This document shows, piece by piece, positions 34,563 through 43,092 of a DNA stretch of 64,000 bases. Within the stretch, counting starts at the first letter, position 1; every line of letters starts with the position of its first letter. The DNA is from an uncultured Mediterraneibacter sp. Its GTDB lineage: Bacteria > Bacillota > Clostridia > Lachnospirales > Lachnospiraceae. The stretch is from NCBI RefSeq assembly GCF_934309415.1, contig NZ_CAKRDI010000006.1, positions 62,001-126,000 of the forward strand, given 5' to 3'. The position numbers were made by a program, and so were the translations under genes. Below the pieces are notes generated by a model. That model did no database searches, was not told the origin of the DNA, and worked only from the letters and a program-made list of their open reading frames with translations.

Positions 34563-35223
34563 CAGCTTCACCCTTTTTGCCACCACTTACCCCTTTAATG
34601 ATTCTCCCATTCTCTAATTTAATAATCTCATCAGACAATTCCTCTAAAACTTTAAAATCATGACATGACAGAACCACCAATGCTCCTCTGTTTTTTTCTT
34701 TTCTAATAATATCTTTTACCAGATTTACCCCCTCTGTATCCAATGCATTGGTCGGCTCATCCAATATTAATAGTTCTGGATTTTCCATGATAGCTGCTGC
34801 AATTCCTAAACGTTGCTTCATTCCCAAAGAATATTTTCTATACTTCTTCTTAGCAGCTTCTTCATCTAATCCAACACGCATTAAAGCTTTTTTTATCTCT
34901 TCAGAAGATATTTTCTCTTTAATCGAAGCCAACATTTCCAAATTCTGATATCCAGAATACCGATCCAAAAAAGCTGGATTTTCCAATAAAAATCCAATAC
35001 TTTCAGGGAACTCCAGTTCCTTTCCAATTTCTCTTCCATCTATCAGAATCCTTCCGGTTGTTGGATGAATTAATCCAATAATCGTCCGCATCAACATAGT
35101 CTTACCTGATCCATTAATCCCTTGTATTCCATAAATTTTTCCTGATTGCATTGTATAATTTATTTGATCCAATACTTTATTTTTATGAATTACTTTTGAC
35201 ACTTCTATTATCTCTATTTTCAT
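34552..35223 (-). CDS. ABC transporter ATP-binding protein
   Basis: This 223-residue ATPase has Walker A (GINGSGKTMLM), the signature YSLGMKQRLGIA, Walker B (ELLILDEPTNAL) and the switch histidine (VLSCHDF). It is of the short NatA/BcrA type used by two-permease exporters. The adjacent genes 35226-36056 and 36043-36906 are the likely membrane subunits. It lies just downstream of the agr block and probably exports or gives immunity to a peptide. Confidence 0.92.
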   Translation of the reverse strand: MKIEIIEVSKVIHKNKVLDQINYTMQSGKIYGIQGINGSGKTMLMRTIIGLIHPTTGRILIDGREIGKELEFPESIGFLLENPAFLDRYSGYQNLEMLASIKEKISSEEIKKALMRVGLDEEAAKKKYRKYSLGMKQRLGIAAAIMENPELLILDEPTNALDTEGVNLVKDIIRKEKNRGALVVLSCHDFKVLEELSDEIIKLENGRIIKGVSGGKKGEADDR

Positions 35224-35225
35224 AT

Positions 35226-36056
35226 TCAGACATCCTCTCTGTTCAAAATATTATATCTGTGAAATTTTGCAGCCCCACAAATAAATGCTCCCACTAAAAT
35301 TACAGCAGATAAAATCATTCCTTTCTGATAGTAAATACCATTTCTTATTGCCCAATTATAACGAATTGGCATTGCATAATTGCCTATCATCTTATCTGAA
35401 AATAAATATGCTGAAGAAATCAGCAACACACATATAAAAAGAAACCCAAACACAGGTTTTGTCCAAAGTGTAATTACCATTTCTGTTAAATTAATCGCAA
35501 GAGAGAACAGTAAGGGAGCTAAAAATACAGTTACAGGTATTTTTCCTGCCCCCTGAAAATCCGATAATAATAGCCCAAACATTGTTGCAACAGACTTACC
35601 ATGCGTTTCAAATACAAGTGGTATCTGAAAGCAAACACTCAATCCTATCTGTGTCAGTAAAATGATTCCATGAAACATAATCGTTGAAAATAAATTCCAC
35701 AGACATTTTGAAACCCACCATTTTTTTCTTCCCTGAGCACGCACCAAAATCTGCATTCCTACGGTCTGTAAATTCTTCATCGGATAATTTGAAACAGAAA
35801 AAGCACAAAGAAGAAATACTGCTGTCCACATTGTAGGAAATTGAAAAGCATTTCCTGCCGTTGGTATATACTCTTTCATTCCTCCATAAAGATACATCCA
35901 GCAATCTCCAAAAGAGAGAGTTGTTTCCCATATCATATTTTTTCGATACACTTCAAAAAAACTAATTATTGAAAGAAGCACGGGAAAAATATAATTGATT
36001 CCCACTTTCAGATAACCATTTTTTATATCAAACCATAATATTTTAATAAATTTCAT
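35226..36056 (-). CDS. ABC transporter permease subunit
   Basis: This 276-residue protein has about six hydrophobic segments (YIFPVLLSIISFFEV; FPTMWTAVFLLCAFSV; MFHGIILLTQIGLSV; VFLAPLLFSLAINL; FLFICVLLISSAYLF; MILSAVILVGAFICGA). No sequence family is certain, but position 2 bp before the ATPase gene and overlap with the other permease identify it as a transporter membrane subunit. Confidence 0.75.
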   Translation of the reverse strand: MKFIKILWFDIKNGYLKVGINYIFPVLLSIISFFEVYRKNMIWETTLSFGDCWMYLYGGMKEYIPTAGNAFQFPTMWTAVFLLCAFSVSNYPMKNLQTVGMQILVRAQGRKKWWVSKCLWNLFSTIMFHGIILLTQIGLSVCFQIPLVFETHGKSVATMFGLLLSDFQGAGKIPVTVFLAPLLFSLAINLTEMVITLWTKPVFGFLFICVLLISSAYLFSDKMIGNYAMPIRYNWAIRNGIYYQKGMILSAVILVGAFICGAAKFHRYNILNREDV

Positions 36057-36906
36057 TCCTGTACTCCTTTATAATTCCTGCAACTGAAAGGATAAACAGA
36101 ATAACTATAAACGTCAAAAGTACAATCCCAGAAAGTGGATACCTGATATCTACACCTCTTAGGAAATAAAATGGAGACAGTTCTTTATAACGAATAGCTG
36201 AACTACTGTAAATATAATCCACTCCTATATGAATAAATAGTAACAGTAAAAATGGCACTGATACTACTACCCACTTTTTTCTTATAACCCCTGATACCGA
36301 AACGCAAATGCAGGACAAGAAACCACAACAAATAAAATCAATCATCAGATATATTGCTACATATAAAAACGGAATAGTGTAATAAAGTTCAGAAAAACAC
36401 ATTCCCCCAAATACCGCATAATAAATACTCTGATTCACCTCCGGTTTTATTATCGGAACCGTCAGTAAGACCATCCACAAATTGAAAATCAACGGAAAAA
36501 CCATTGCGCATCCACCAGCCAGAAATACTGCTATATATTTTGCAAAATAATAACTTTTCTTTCCCTGTTTTACAATAACCGTTCTATAATATCCTGTTCC
36601 TTTTTCTTCATTGTAAGACCATCCATATGGCAATGCGCATAACAATGGAAATATAAAAAAATAGACGGAACTTCCCATTGAAAATGGTTCTCCTCCAATC
36701 CAACAGTTGAATACTGTGTTAATTCCTATATGCGGATCATACACTATGCTCGATGTGCTTTCAGAAACAACAAATAAACTTTGTAAATAATTTCCTGCTA
36801 TATCCGTAAAACTAAAAACTGTAATGATGCAGCCTGTTATAACAGAAATTAAAAAAAATTTATTTTGAAAAGCTTTTCTAATTTCTAATTTTACCAATGA
36901 ATTCAT
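36043..36906 (-). CDS. ABC transporter permease subunit
   Basis: This 287-residue membrane protein has about six helices (FFLISVITGCIITVFSF; SVYFFIFPLLCALPYGW; YIAVFLAGGCAMVFPLIF; YVAIYLMIDFICCGFLS; WVVVSVPFLLLLFIHIGV; SGIVLLTFIVILFILSV). The motif SYNEEKGTGYYRTVIVKQGKK before the third helix is typical of ABC-2-type permeases in this position. It overlaps the next permease gene by 14 bp. Confidence 0.75.
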   Translation of the reverse strand: MNSLVKLEIRKAFQNKFFLISVITGCIITVFSFTDIAGNYLQSLFVVSESTSSIVYDPHIGINTVFNCWIGGEPFSMGSSVYFFIFPLLCALPYGWSYNEEKGTGYYRTVIVKQGKKSYYFAKYIAVFLAGGCAMVFPLIFNLWMVLLTVPIIKPEVNQSIYYAVFGGMCFSELYYTIPFLYVAIYLMIDFICCGFLSCICVSVSGVIRKKWVVVSVPFLLLLFIHIGVDYIYSSSAIRYKELSPFYFLRGVDIRYPLSGIVLLTFIVILFILSVAGIIKEYRNEIY

Positions 36907-36919
36907 ATCTTCATGCTCC

Positions 36920-37594
36920 TTATAATCCCAAATCTACATAAGAAATAATCTCTTCATCAGCATTAAGATTATCCGTTAAATACAAGTTCTGTAACTTAAA
37001 GTTCCCACTACCTATATACCATCCTATCTTCATATCAACACTCTGTCCCGGAAGTAAGGAATAATGATAATATTTCGAACTCTGTGCATCCTTCCCCTCG
37101 GAATAATAACATGGATAACCAACCCACAGCATTTCATTATCTTCCTGTTTCTCTACCAAACTAAAAACTGCTATAGAAAAATCATCACAATTTACATTTG
37201 TTATCGTCATATCTAAAAGCAACATCTGACCATTCATTACATTCTCTGATGTTAAACTTTTATCTAGATTCATACTTATATTAGTCATTATCTGTTCTTT
37301 TTTTATTCCGGCTTTTGATGGAGTATCATACAAAGTTGCGTTATTTACTTTATAGCGTATAGAAATATTTTTATCATTTTCCGGAAGCGGCTCTTTCCTT
37401 TCAATCTCTTCTCCCAGTTGATATTCATGTTCCTCCGATACATAATATTTTTGATCATCTACTATTGTAGTATCATCTTTTTTCGTGTTTATTCCCACTA
37501 CTTGCGAACACCCTGTAAGTAGAACAGAAGAAACACATAACACACTAAAAATTTGCAATTTTGTAATTATATACTGATAAATTTTGTAAGTCAT
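36920..37594 (-). CDS. Lipoprotein of the agr-linked ABC operon
   Basis: This 224-residue protein has a signal sequence with the lipobox VLLTGC (Cys29), so it is anchored to the outer face of the membrane. The mature part is acidic and beta-rich (ISIRYKVNNATLYDTPSKAG; LLLDMTITNVNCDDFSIAVF; QSVDMKIGWYIGSG). It precedes the permeases and may bind the transported peptide or provide immunity. No family name can be given with confidence. Confidence 0.75.
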   Translation of the reverse strand: MTYKIYQYIITKLQIFSVLCVSSVLLTGCSQVVGINTKKDDTTIVDDQKYYVSEEHEYQLGEEIERKEPLPENDKNISIRYKVNNATLYDTPSKAGIKKEQIMTNISMNLDKSLTSENVMNGQMLLLDMTITNVNCDDFSIAVFSLVEKQEDNEMLWVGYPCYYSEGKDAQSSKYYHYSLLPGQSVDMKIGWYIGSGNFKLQNLYLTDNLNADEEIISYVDLGL

Positions 37595-37633
37595 TTATAC
37601 CTCTCCCTATTGTTTTAAGCCTGAAAGATTGAA

Positions 37634-37665
37634 AAGAAGGTCAGCCAAACTGACCTTCTTCATTC
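37634..37665 (-). terminator. Terminator after the secreted 139-residue protein
   Basis: On the minus strand GAAGAAGGTCAG pairs with CTGACCTTCTTTTC around TTTGG. It separates the highly expressible small secreted gene from the transporter operon. Confidence 0.75.
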
Positions 37666-38085
37666 TCATGGATTTGCAACTGGATAACTACCGACACTGT
37701 CTGGACTCCAATATCCTTTCAAATTCCCTGATACTCCAGATGCTGCAGTAGTTATATCAAGCCTGCATTTTGAATATCCTTTTTCATAAACTGTATTATA
37801 TATAAACCACTCTCCTGTTTGTACAATGGCATGTTTTCTAAGCGTACAGTTAGCCCCTGTTGAACTTAAAGAACGTACCCACAAATTAAATCCTGATGTA
37901 TTTTTAATATAATGCGATGTATCATCCCGTTTGTACTCCAAATTTGTTTTTGCCGCTGTAGAAAAATCGAAAGAAATTTTCTTGTTTGGTAACGGTTTAT
38001 CTGTAACATTTCCAGCTGCTTGTACTGATACTCCCGAACTTCCAATAGCCATAACCATCAATAATGCTAAAACTCTTTTTTTCAT
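37666..38085 (-). CDS. Small secreted protein (DUF2712-like)
   Basis: This 139-residue protein has a clear signal peptide with likely cleavage after SVQA (~23). The mature part of ~115 residues is beta-rich and polar and ends with GNLKGYWSPDSVGSYP. This ending resembles the GYWDEE/WSPDS endings of DUF2712-type secreted proteins that sit beside ABC exporters, and bacteriocins of the lactococcin-972 type have a similar look. Two cysteines are present. It is followed by its own terminator and then the ABC operon. It may be the exported effector of this locus, which is inference. Confidence 0.65.
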   Translation of the reverse strand: MKKRVLALLMVMAIGSSGVSVQAAGNVTDKPLPNKKISFDFSTAAKTNLEYKRDDTSHYIKNTSGFNLWVRSLSSTGANCTLRKHAIVQTGEWFIYNTVYEKGYSKCRLDITTAASGVSGNLKGYWSPDSVGSYPVANP

Positions 38086-38225
38086 ACCTGATCTCCTTCC
38101 TCACTAAAACCTGCTCCCATTATTTAAAAATATATCTGTCCCCCCTTCAAACACAATTTTTATATTTTAATACCTATTCACAATTTTTTTCTATAAATAT
38201 CTACTTATCAGCATTTTATACATAC

Positions 38226-38630
38226 CTACATCTTATTGGCATAATAATCACAAAACCATAATGTTTTGCCACGTTTAATTTCAAACGAATTTACATAAGC
38301 TCCTTTTCTAGTATTTTCAACTCTATAAACTCCTGGAAATATTGTTTCACATACTGTATTTTCATCATTCTCATATAAAATTTGAGTAACTGTCATTTTC
38401 TCCCAAATTCTCAGATTTATAAAGTAAAAATTATCTGCTTCTGAATTATCTGCTTCTCTTCTAAATGGGAAATTATTGTACTCATCCAACATATGCATTT
38501 CCTGGCTATCAGCTTTACTTCCAAATTCTATCCAGCCATTAACAAACATAATAGGTGGGGTGAAATAAAGTATTAAAAATATACACAGTAAAATAACAAC
38601 ACTTATAATGTCCTTTTTACAATTTTTCAT
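38226..38630 (-). CDS. Small membrane-anchored protein
   Basis: This 134-residue protein has one N-terminal helix (IISVVILLCIFLILYFTPPIMF) and an extracellular remainder (FYFINLRIWEKMTVTQILYE; GVYRVENTRKGAYVNSFEI). The beta-rich end looks like a small immunoglobulin-like or lipocalin-like module. It lies between the amidase-like gene and the small secreted protein. It is not recognised; an immunity or accessory role would fit the position. Confidence 0.65.
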   Translation of the reverse strand: MKNCKKDIISVVILLCIFLILYFTPPIMFVNGWIEFGSKADSQEMHMLDEYNNFPFRREADNSEADNFYFINLRIWEKMTVTQILYENDENTVCETIFPGVYRVENTRKGAYVNSFEIKRGKTLWFCDYYANKM

Positions 38631-38640
38631 TTACTTTTCA

Positions 38641-39588
38641 CTAACTAAATTTTACAATATACACATTTTTATTTTTAAAATATTTTGCTGGATCAGTTAT
38701 TCTGCCGCTTAATTTTTCATTATAATAATGCGGTGAATGTTGTGTACAATACACATATCCATTTACTTTACGCTGCACAAACTGTGTATGATAATAAGAA
38801 TATGTATCCGTTTCCATCCAAACAAGAAAATCACCCGTTTTTGCTCTTGCATTTACCTGATCCAAAGTTGTACATACCTGTCCCAAATATCCTCTATCAA
38901 GACTCCAGTATTCTAAAAATCCTCCTGCATTAACCCAGTTAGTCCATGCCAATGTTCCTCTTCCTGCCCAAATATTCCAAGATGTTGTTGTCCCAAAACC
39001 TCCTGCATATAAAATCTGGGATGCAAAATTTGTACAATCACTGCCATATTCAGGATAGTTATAATTATTAACTAACGCATATGCATAAGCATAATCTTTG
39101 GCCGCATCCAAATTATATGCAATATTCATAGACGGCTGTTCACTATTAATGATCGGGGCTTCACTATTTATATTTTCTAAAATTATCTCATTTTTTCTAC
39201 GATTTTCTTCTCTGATTTCACCAATAGTTTTCACCGAAAGATCTTCAATACTATCTCCAGCTAAATATAATGAAGCATATGCCTGATAATATCTTAAATC
39301 CAAATCATCTACATTACTTGGCGGGTCAAAGGAAAATTGTTCCATCAATTCGAGATATTCATTAGTTCCTATTTCACACTCCAAATTATTAAACATGATA
39401 TAATTCTGTATATCATTATCTATTTCTTCTATGGTAACATCATATGAAAACACATCTGGTAATGTTCCCACGTACATCTGCTCTTCTTGACTTTCTTGAT
39501 ACTGAACATCATATTCCGCACCTAATACACTACTTGTCAAGCCAATGCTCATAATTAATGACAATATAATTGATATTCTTCTTTTCAT
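38641..39588 (-). CDS. Secreted amidase-like protein (Amidase_6 domain)
   Basis: This 315-residue protein has a signal peptide (cleavage near VLGA, ~24), a helical N-terminal region and a C-terminal putative amidase domain. The catalytic-cysteine motif is YGSDCTNFASQILYAGG (Cys195), and a later histidine sits in YSYYHTQFVQ. The domain is NlpC/P60-like and usually acts on peptidoglycan stem peptides. AGGAAAGTGATT before 39588 sets the start. It lies 74 bp behind agrB, so it is likely an agr-controlled secreted enzyme. Confidence 0.82.
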   Translation of the reverse strand: MKRRISIILSLIMSIGLTSSVLGAEYDVQYQESQEEQMYVGTLPDVFSYDVTIEEIDNDIQNYIMFNNLECEIGTNEYLELMEQFSFDPPSNVDDLDLRYYQAYASLYLAGDSIEDLSVKTIGEIREENRRKNEIILENINSEAPIINSEQPSMNIAYNLDAAKDYAYAYALVNNYNYPEYGSDCTNFASQILYAGGFGTTTSWNIWAGRGTLAWTNWVNAGGFLEYWSLDRGYLGQVCTTLDQVNARAKTGDFLVWMETDTYSYYHTQFVQRKVNGYVYCTQHSPHYYNEKLSGRITDPAKYFKNKNVYIVKFS

Positions 39589-39661
39589 AATCACTTTCCT
39601 TTCCCTATTAATGGTAATTGTATTTTTCTTATAACATTTTACAAATGCTAACTTGAAATTT

Positions 39662-40246
39662 TTAAGACCAATCGCTCCTCCAGTTTTTCCATTTTTCAAT
39701 GCAGACTCCTATCGCCACCACAAAAAAACTCCAACAAACACTAATAATCAATTTTTCAAATTGAAATAAATATGCACATAGCCAAACAATCCCCTCGCCC
39801 TCTATAATTCGTATCATTTTTTTTCGATAAACTTTTCTTTCTCTCTCCTCAAGTGGCTTATTAGCTGTTTCGACTGGTGCAAGTACTCCAATAATTATAC
39901 TTGAAACAGAAATTACAAATATGCAGGTAAATTCATTGATAATCCACGAATATTTCATTGCAACAAGAATTATTATCATAAAAAAACTTGAATACACATA
40001 ACATCTTAATGGAGTTTTTGCATGATAACCTCCTGCATAGACTCGTAAGAGCATAAAAACAATTATGAAAAAAATTGTTTGCCAAAATTCCTCCATAATA
40101 CTACCAAGTATAATTACTGTTAACAGATTAAGTAAAATTGTCAAACCTTGTTGAACCCCAAATTTGCATATTTCATATTGTTCTGTCGTTATTGCATTGG
40201 CTTCTTTTAGTTGTTCCGTTATTCTCTCTGCTGTTTTTGCAAACAT
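39662..40246 (-). CDS. agrB: AgrB-family peptidase/exporter of the autoinducing peptide
   Basis: This 194-residue membrane protein processes AgrD into a cyclic thiolactone peptide. The catalytic His75 and Cys82 are visible in RVYAGGYHAKTPLRCYV, with the exact spacing of the family, and five to six helices surround them. Its ATG shares one base with the agrD stop codon, so the two are translationally coupled. It is the second gene of the agrD-agrB unit and is followed by the amidase-like gene. Confidence 0.93.
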   Translation of the reverse strand: MFAKTAERITEQLKEANAITTEQYEICKFGVQQGLTILLNLLTVIILGSIMEEFWQTIFFIIVFMLLRVYAGGYHAKTPLRCYVYSSFFMIIILVAMKYSWIINEFTCIFVISVSSIIIGVLAPVETANKPLEERERKVYRKKMIRIIEGEGIVWLCAYLFQFEKLIISVCWSFFVVAIGVCIEKWKNWRSDWS

Positions 40247-40389
40247 TAGAATTTACGAAGTTTCTTTGCCTCTTTTGGTAATACGTCTTGATAAATAATG
40301 AATATACATGTAGTATTTACATTTATTGTTGTTAATGTTATAGCTAAAGCAGCAAATATCCTACCACATCTTTCAAGAAACTTCTTCAT
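40246..40389 (-). CDS. agrD: AgrD autoinducing-peptide precursor (47 aa)
   Basis: The peptide starts MKKFLERCGRIFAALAITL, an amphipathic membrane-binding leader. It continues with NTTCIFII and ends YQDVLPKEAKKLRKF. Aligning with S. aureus AgrD (STCDFIM before DEVEVPKEL) puts the ring cysteine at Cys28 and the AgrB cut after Ile32, giving a five-residue CIFII ring. The acidic tail with Pro38 is the conserved AgrB-recognition part. AGGAGGGTGAGCGT is a strong ribosome site. The stop overlaps the agrB start. The exact N-terminal end of the mature peptide cannot be read. Confidence 0.88.
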   Translation of the reverse strand: MKKFLERCGRIFAALAITLTTINVNTTCIFIIYQDVLPKEAKKLRKF

Positions 40390-40522
40390 ACGCTCACCCT
40401 CCTTTTCCTGGCACCCACATTATGCCATAAAAAAGAAGCCTGTGCGAAAACATGTAATCAACTGCGGATTTCTCGTAGTCAAATGCATCAGTTTCTTTTC
40501 AGACTTCTTATTTTTACTTTAT

Positions 40523-40687
40523 CTAGTACAGCGTTTTCAAAATAACTGCCTCATACACTTGCCTGCGAATCCGATTGCTCAGTTGAAAAAGCCTCGACGT
40601 AGCCCGCTACGCCTACGTTTTTTCAGCTGAACACTCGAATCCGCATTCTGCGTGAATGAGACAGTTATTTGTGAAACGCTGTACTAG
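40523..40687. repeat. 165-bp fold-back element overlapping the agrC stop
   Basis: CTAGTACAGCGTTT at the left is mirrored by AAACGCTGTACTAG at the right. The inverted match continues with gaps through AATAACTGCCTCAT and toward the centre (CGTAGCCCGCTACG). Both ends are CTAG. The right end supplies the agrC TAG stop (40686-40684). No transposase is inside, so it is MITE-like. The remaining 40390-40522 holds the agrD leader with a CATAAT -10-like box. Confidence 0.8.
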
Positions 40688-41976
40688 TTTTTCTGTGGCA
40701 GATAAATTATAAAATCCACCCTGAATTCTTCACCTGTATGATTTATTTCCATATAACCATTATACTTCTTTATTATTTTTTCTACATTTCCTAGTCCATA
40801 TCCATGCTTCTGTTTTTCTTTCTTTGATGTTAATATCTTATCATCCTTCTTGTAAATTTTTCCACAATAAGTATTCGTGATACGACCAATTAAACGTTCT
40901 TGACTGAACACAATCTTGATCGTCAATATACGTTGTTCCCTATCAACTTTTTTCAATGCTTCTAAAGCATTATCCAACAGATTCCCCAACACCGTAATAA
41001 GATCTGCTATATCAATATTTAGCTGTTCCGGCACAACAATTTCTGTTTTTACTTTTATATTTTCACTTGCTACACTTTGAAGCTTATAATTAACTAACCC
41101 ATCAATAATCGTATTTCCTGATGTGCTATAAATCACCCTTCCTTTTATGAAATGAGAAAGTTGATTCAAATGCCTTTTTACCTCTTCATCTTTTCCTTCT
41201 TCCAACAAATGATTCAAAACGATAAGTTGATTACTCATATCATGTCTAAAAGCCTGTAAATCTTCTGTAGAGCTTTGCATAATCTCACATTGTCTGCTGT
41301 ATAGTTCATTTTCTTTCTGTAACAAGGCCAGTTTTGATTTCTTTATATAATTTTCTGCCAACGAATCATATAGATAAAATGCAATTATATTTACTGCAAA
41401 AAGAAGTAGTGCTGAAACTACTGCTTCTGTTTTTGTCAAATTTATCTGACTTGCAATAATTACTTCCAAAATTAATGTAGAAATCGGAATTACAATTGAA
41501 GCCAGCCAGGAAATCCAACTAATATTACGTCCCTTTCTTGTTAACTTTATGTTTTCAAGCAGCAGCGTTTCACAATATGCAACAATTCGCGTGGCTATTA
41601 ACCCAAAAGTATCTCTGAACTCGCCTTGTGAAAAAACTGAAAAATTAGTATATCCAGTCATAGCTGCCGCAATTATTTCCGCTGCTGCCATAAAAAGATA
41701 CATGTAAACAACACAAATAATTCTCTTTTGAATACTTGCTTCGTAAGTTAAAGAAATAATGAACATAGTAATTAAATTCGTAATCAAAGTAATTAACGGA
41801 ATATCTATCAGAAGATATACTAAAGTTGTCATTATAAAGTAGAAGGAATAGGCTAATATTCCCAATATTCTTTTGTATTTTCTATGTTCAAAAAAAACTC
41901 TCATAAAACGATGAACAACAAATATCAGAAAAAAATTCGCCAGCAGATAAATGATATGATATGTATCAAACACCAT
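40684..41976 (-). CDS. agrC: AgrC-type sensor histidine kinase
   Basis: This 430-residue kinase has six to seven membrane helices in the first ~215 residues (ligand sensor) and a coiled linker. The phospho-histidine motif is DLQAFRHDMSNQLIVLN, and the GHKL ATPase has GNLLDNALEAL and KHGYGLGNVEKI. GGAGGGTTTGTAC before 41976 supports the start, which overlaps agrA by 11 bp. The sensor should bind the AgrD-derived peptide. The stop codon lies inside the terminal repeat of the 165-bp element. Confidence 0.9.
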   Translation of the reverse strand: MVFDTYHIIYLLANFFLIFVVHRFMRVFFEHRKYKRILGILAYSFYFIMTTLVYLLIDIPLITLITNLITMFIISLTYEASIQKRIICVVYMYLFMAAAEIIAAAMTGYTNFSVFSQGEFRDTFGLIATRIVAYCETLLLENIKLTRKGRNISWISWLASIVIPISTLILEVIIASQINLTKTEAVVSALLLFAVNIIAFYLYDSLAENYIKKSKLALLQKENELYSRQCEIMQSSTEDLQAFRHDMSNQLIVLNHLLEEGKDEEVKRHLNQLSHFIKGRVIYSTSGNTIIDGLVNYKLQSVASENIKVKTEIVVPEQLNIDIADLITVLGNLLDNALEALKKVDREQRILTIKIVFSQERLIGRITNTYCGKIYKKDDKILTSKKEKQKHGYGLGNVEKIIKKYNGYMEINHTGEEFRVDFIIYLPQKN

Positions 41977-42697
41977 GTACAAACCCTCCATTTTCAAAAT
42001 GAAGCTGCATTCTCGCTATTTCCTCTTTTCTGCCTCTGGCAACAGGAATTACGTCACCATTTACCATAATAACCTGTTCTCCCTGAAAAGATCTGATATA
42101 ACGATAGTTCACCAAATAAGATTTATGTGTCAGAATCATTCCCTGTCCTTTTAATTTGTCACAAACTTCTTCCAGCGAACCATAGAATTCATCTTCCGAC
42201 TTCTGCATTACAATCTTTACTTTTCTTCCGTTACTTTTAAAATACAGAATCTCACTCACGCGGGCACAATACATATCGTGACCATATTTATAGTGAAATA
42301 TGTCATTCTTCTTCCCATAAATCCTGTTGTACTTTTCAAGCGTAGCAGTCACCATATTCTGGTCAAATGGCTTCTCTATAAAATTGAATGGTCTGAAAGC
42401 AAATAACTGTCGGTCATATCCTTCCTTTCCCGATACATATACAATCTGAGCTGCTTCATCTTTGATCTCATTTCTGATACAATCACTTACACTAATCCCG
42501 GTATCATCTGCCAGCTCAATATCCAGAAAGTAGATATGATAACTTTCCCCTTCCCGAAGTTTCCGTTTCAACACTTTCCCAGAAACAAAACTCTCCATCT
42601 CAGCTTCTATATGGAGCATCCTGCAGGAATCATTAATATAATTTTCCAGCAGATTACATATCTTTTCATCATCATCACAAATCGCAATTTTAAGCAT
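41966..42697 (-). CDS. agrA: AgrA-type LytTR response regulator
   Basis: This 243-residue protein has a receiver domain (Asp59 in YHIYFLDIELADDTG) and a C-terminal LytTR DNA-binding domain (VSEILYFKSNGRKVKIVM; HKSYLVNYRYIRSFQGEQVIM). It is transcribed ahead of agrC, with the kinase start overlapping its end. AgrA normally activates the agrD-agrB promoter; the agrD upstream region has a -10 but no good -35, which would fit activator dependence. No clear LytTR direct repeat was found by eye. Confidence 0.9.
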   Translation of the reverse strand: MLKIAICDDDEKICNLLENYINDSCRMLHIEAEMESFVSGKVLKRKLREGESYHIYFLDIELADDTGISVSDCIRNEIKDEAAQIVYVSGKEGYDRQLFAFRPFNFIEKPFDQNMVTATLEKYNRIYGKKNDIFHYKYGHDMYCARVSEILYFKSNGRKVKIVMQKSEDEFYGSLEEVCDKLKGQGMILTHKSYLVNYRYIRSFQGEQVIMVNGDVIPVARGRKEEIARMQLHFENGGFVHGV

Positions 42698-42739
42698 TTC
42701 CTATCCTTCTATCTTTTCATATGTTTTTTAACTGTCCCA

Positions 42740-42882
42740 GTTACTGTTCACAGGTAACCTGTAAACAGTAACGCATCTCGCCATTTGGAATCGCCTTTGG
42801 CGATGGGCGAGATGCATTCCAGCCAAAACGTGCATCCTCAGAGCTAATCAGCAAAGTGATTAGCTCTGGTCTGAACAATAAC
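42740..42882. repeat. Family A dispersed repeat, full copy (inverted)
   Basis: This is a reverse-complement copy of the unit at 9005-9147. The palindrome GTTACTGTTCACAGG/CCTGTAAACAGTAAC comes first, then the GGCGAGATGC hairpin, then AGCTAATCA/TGATTAGCT. It lies upstream of agrA. The rest of 42698-43092 is the agrA leader and the upstream region of the XRE gene. Confidence 0.85.
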
Positions 42883-43092
42883 CAGTCCCATTCCACAATC
42901 TGTATTTCACTTTAGCATACTTGATATTTCTTGTAAATTGATTTTAAAATTTGTATACAAGCATTATAAATCAAATATCATTTCTATTTACTACTAAATA
43001 TAAGGGAATTTTTTATTATTTTACCCCTTATATTTAGGGATGCACTATGTTATACTAGATAACAACAATACTATTTCTTAGAAGGTGATACA

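Noticed and set aside
40298..40630. 110-codon plus-strand frame opposite agrD
   Set aside because: It is antisense to agrD and crosses half of the fold-back element; agrD itself has the ribosome site and family pattern.
33945..42697. Prophage or integrative element as the origin of the agr/ABC block
   Set aside because: No integrase, relaxase, phage structural gene or attachment-site pair was seen at the borders.
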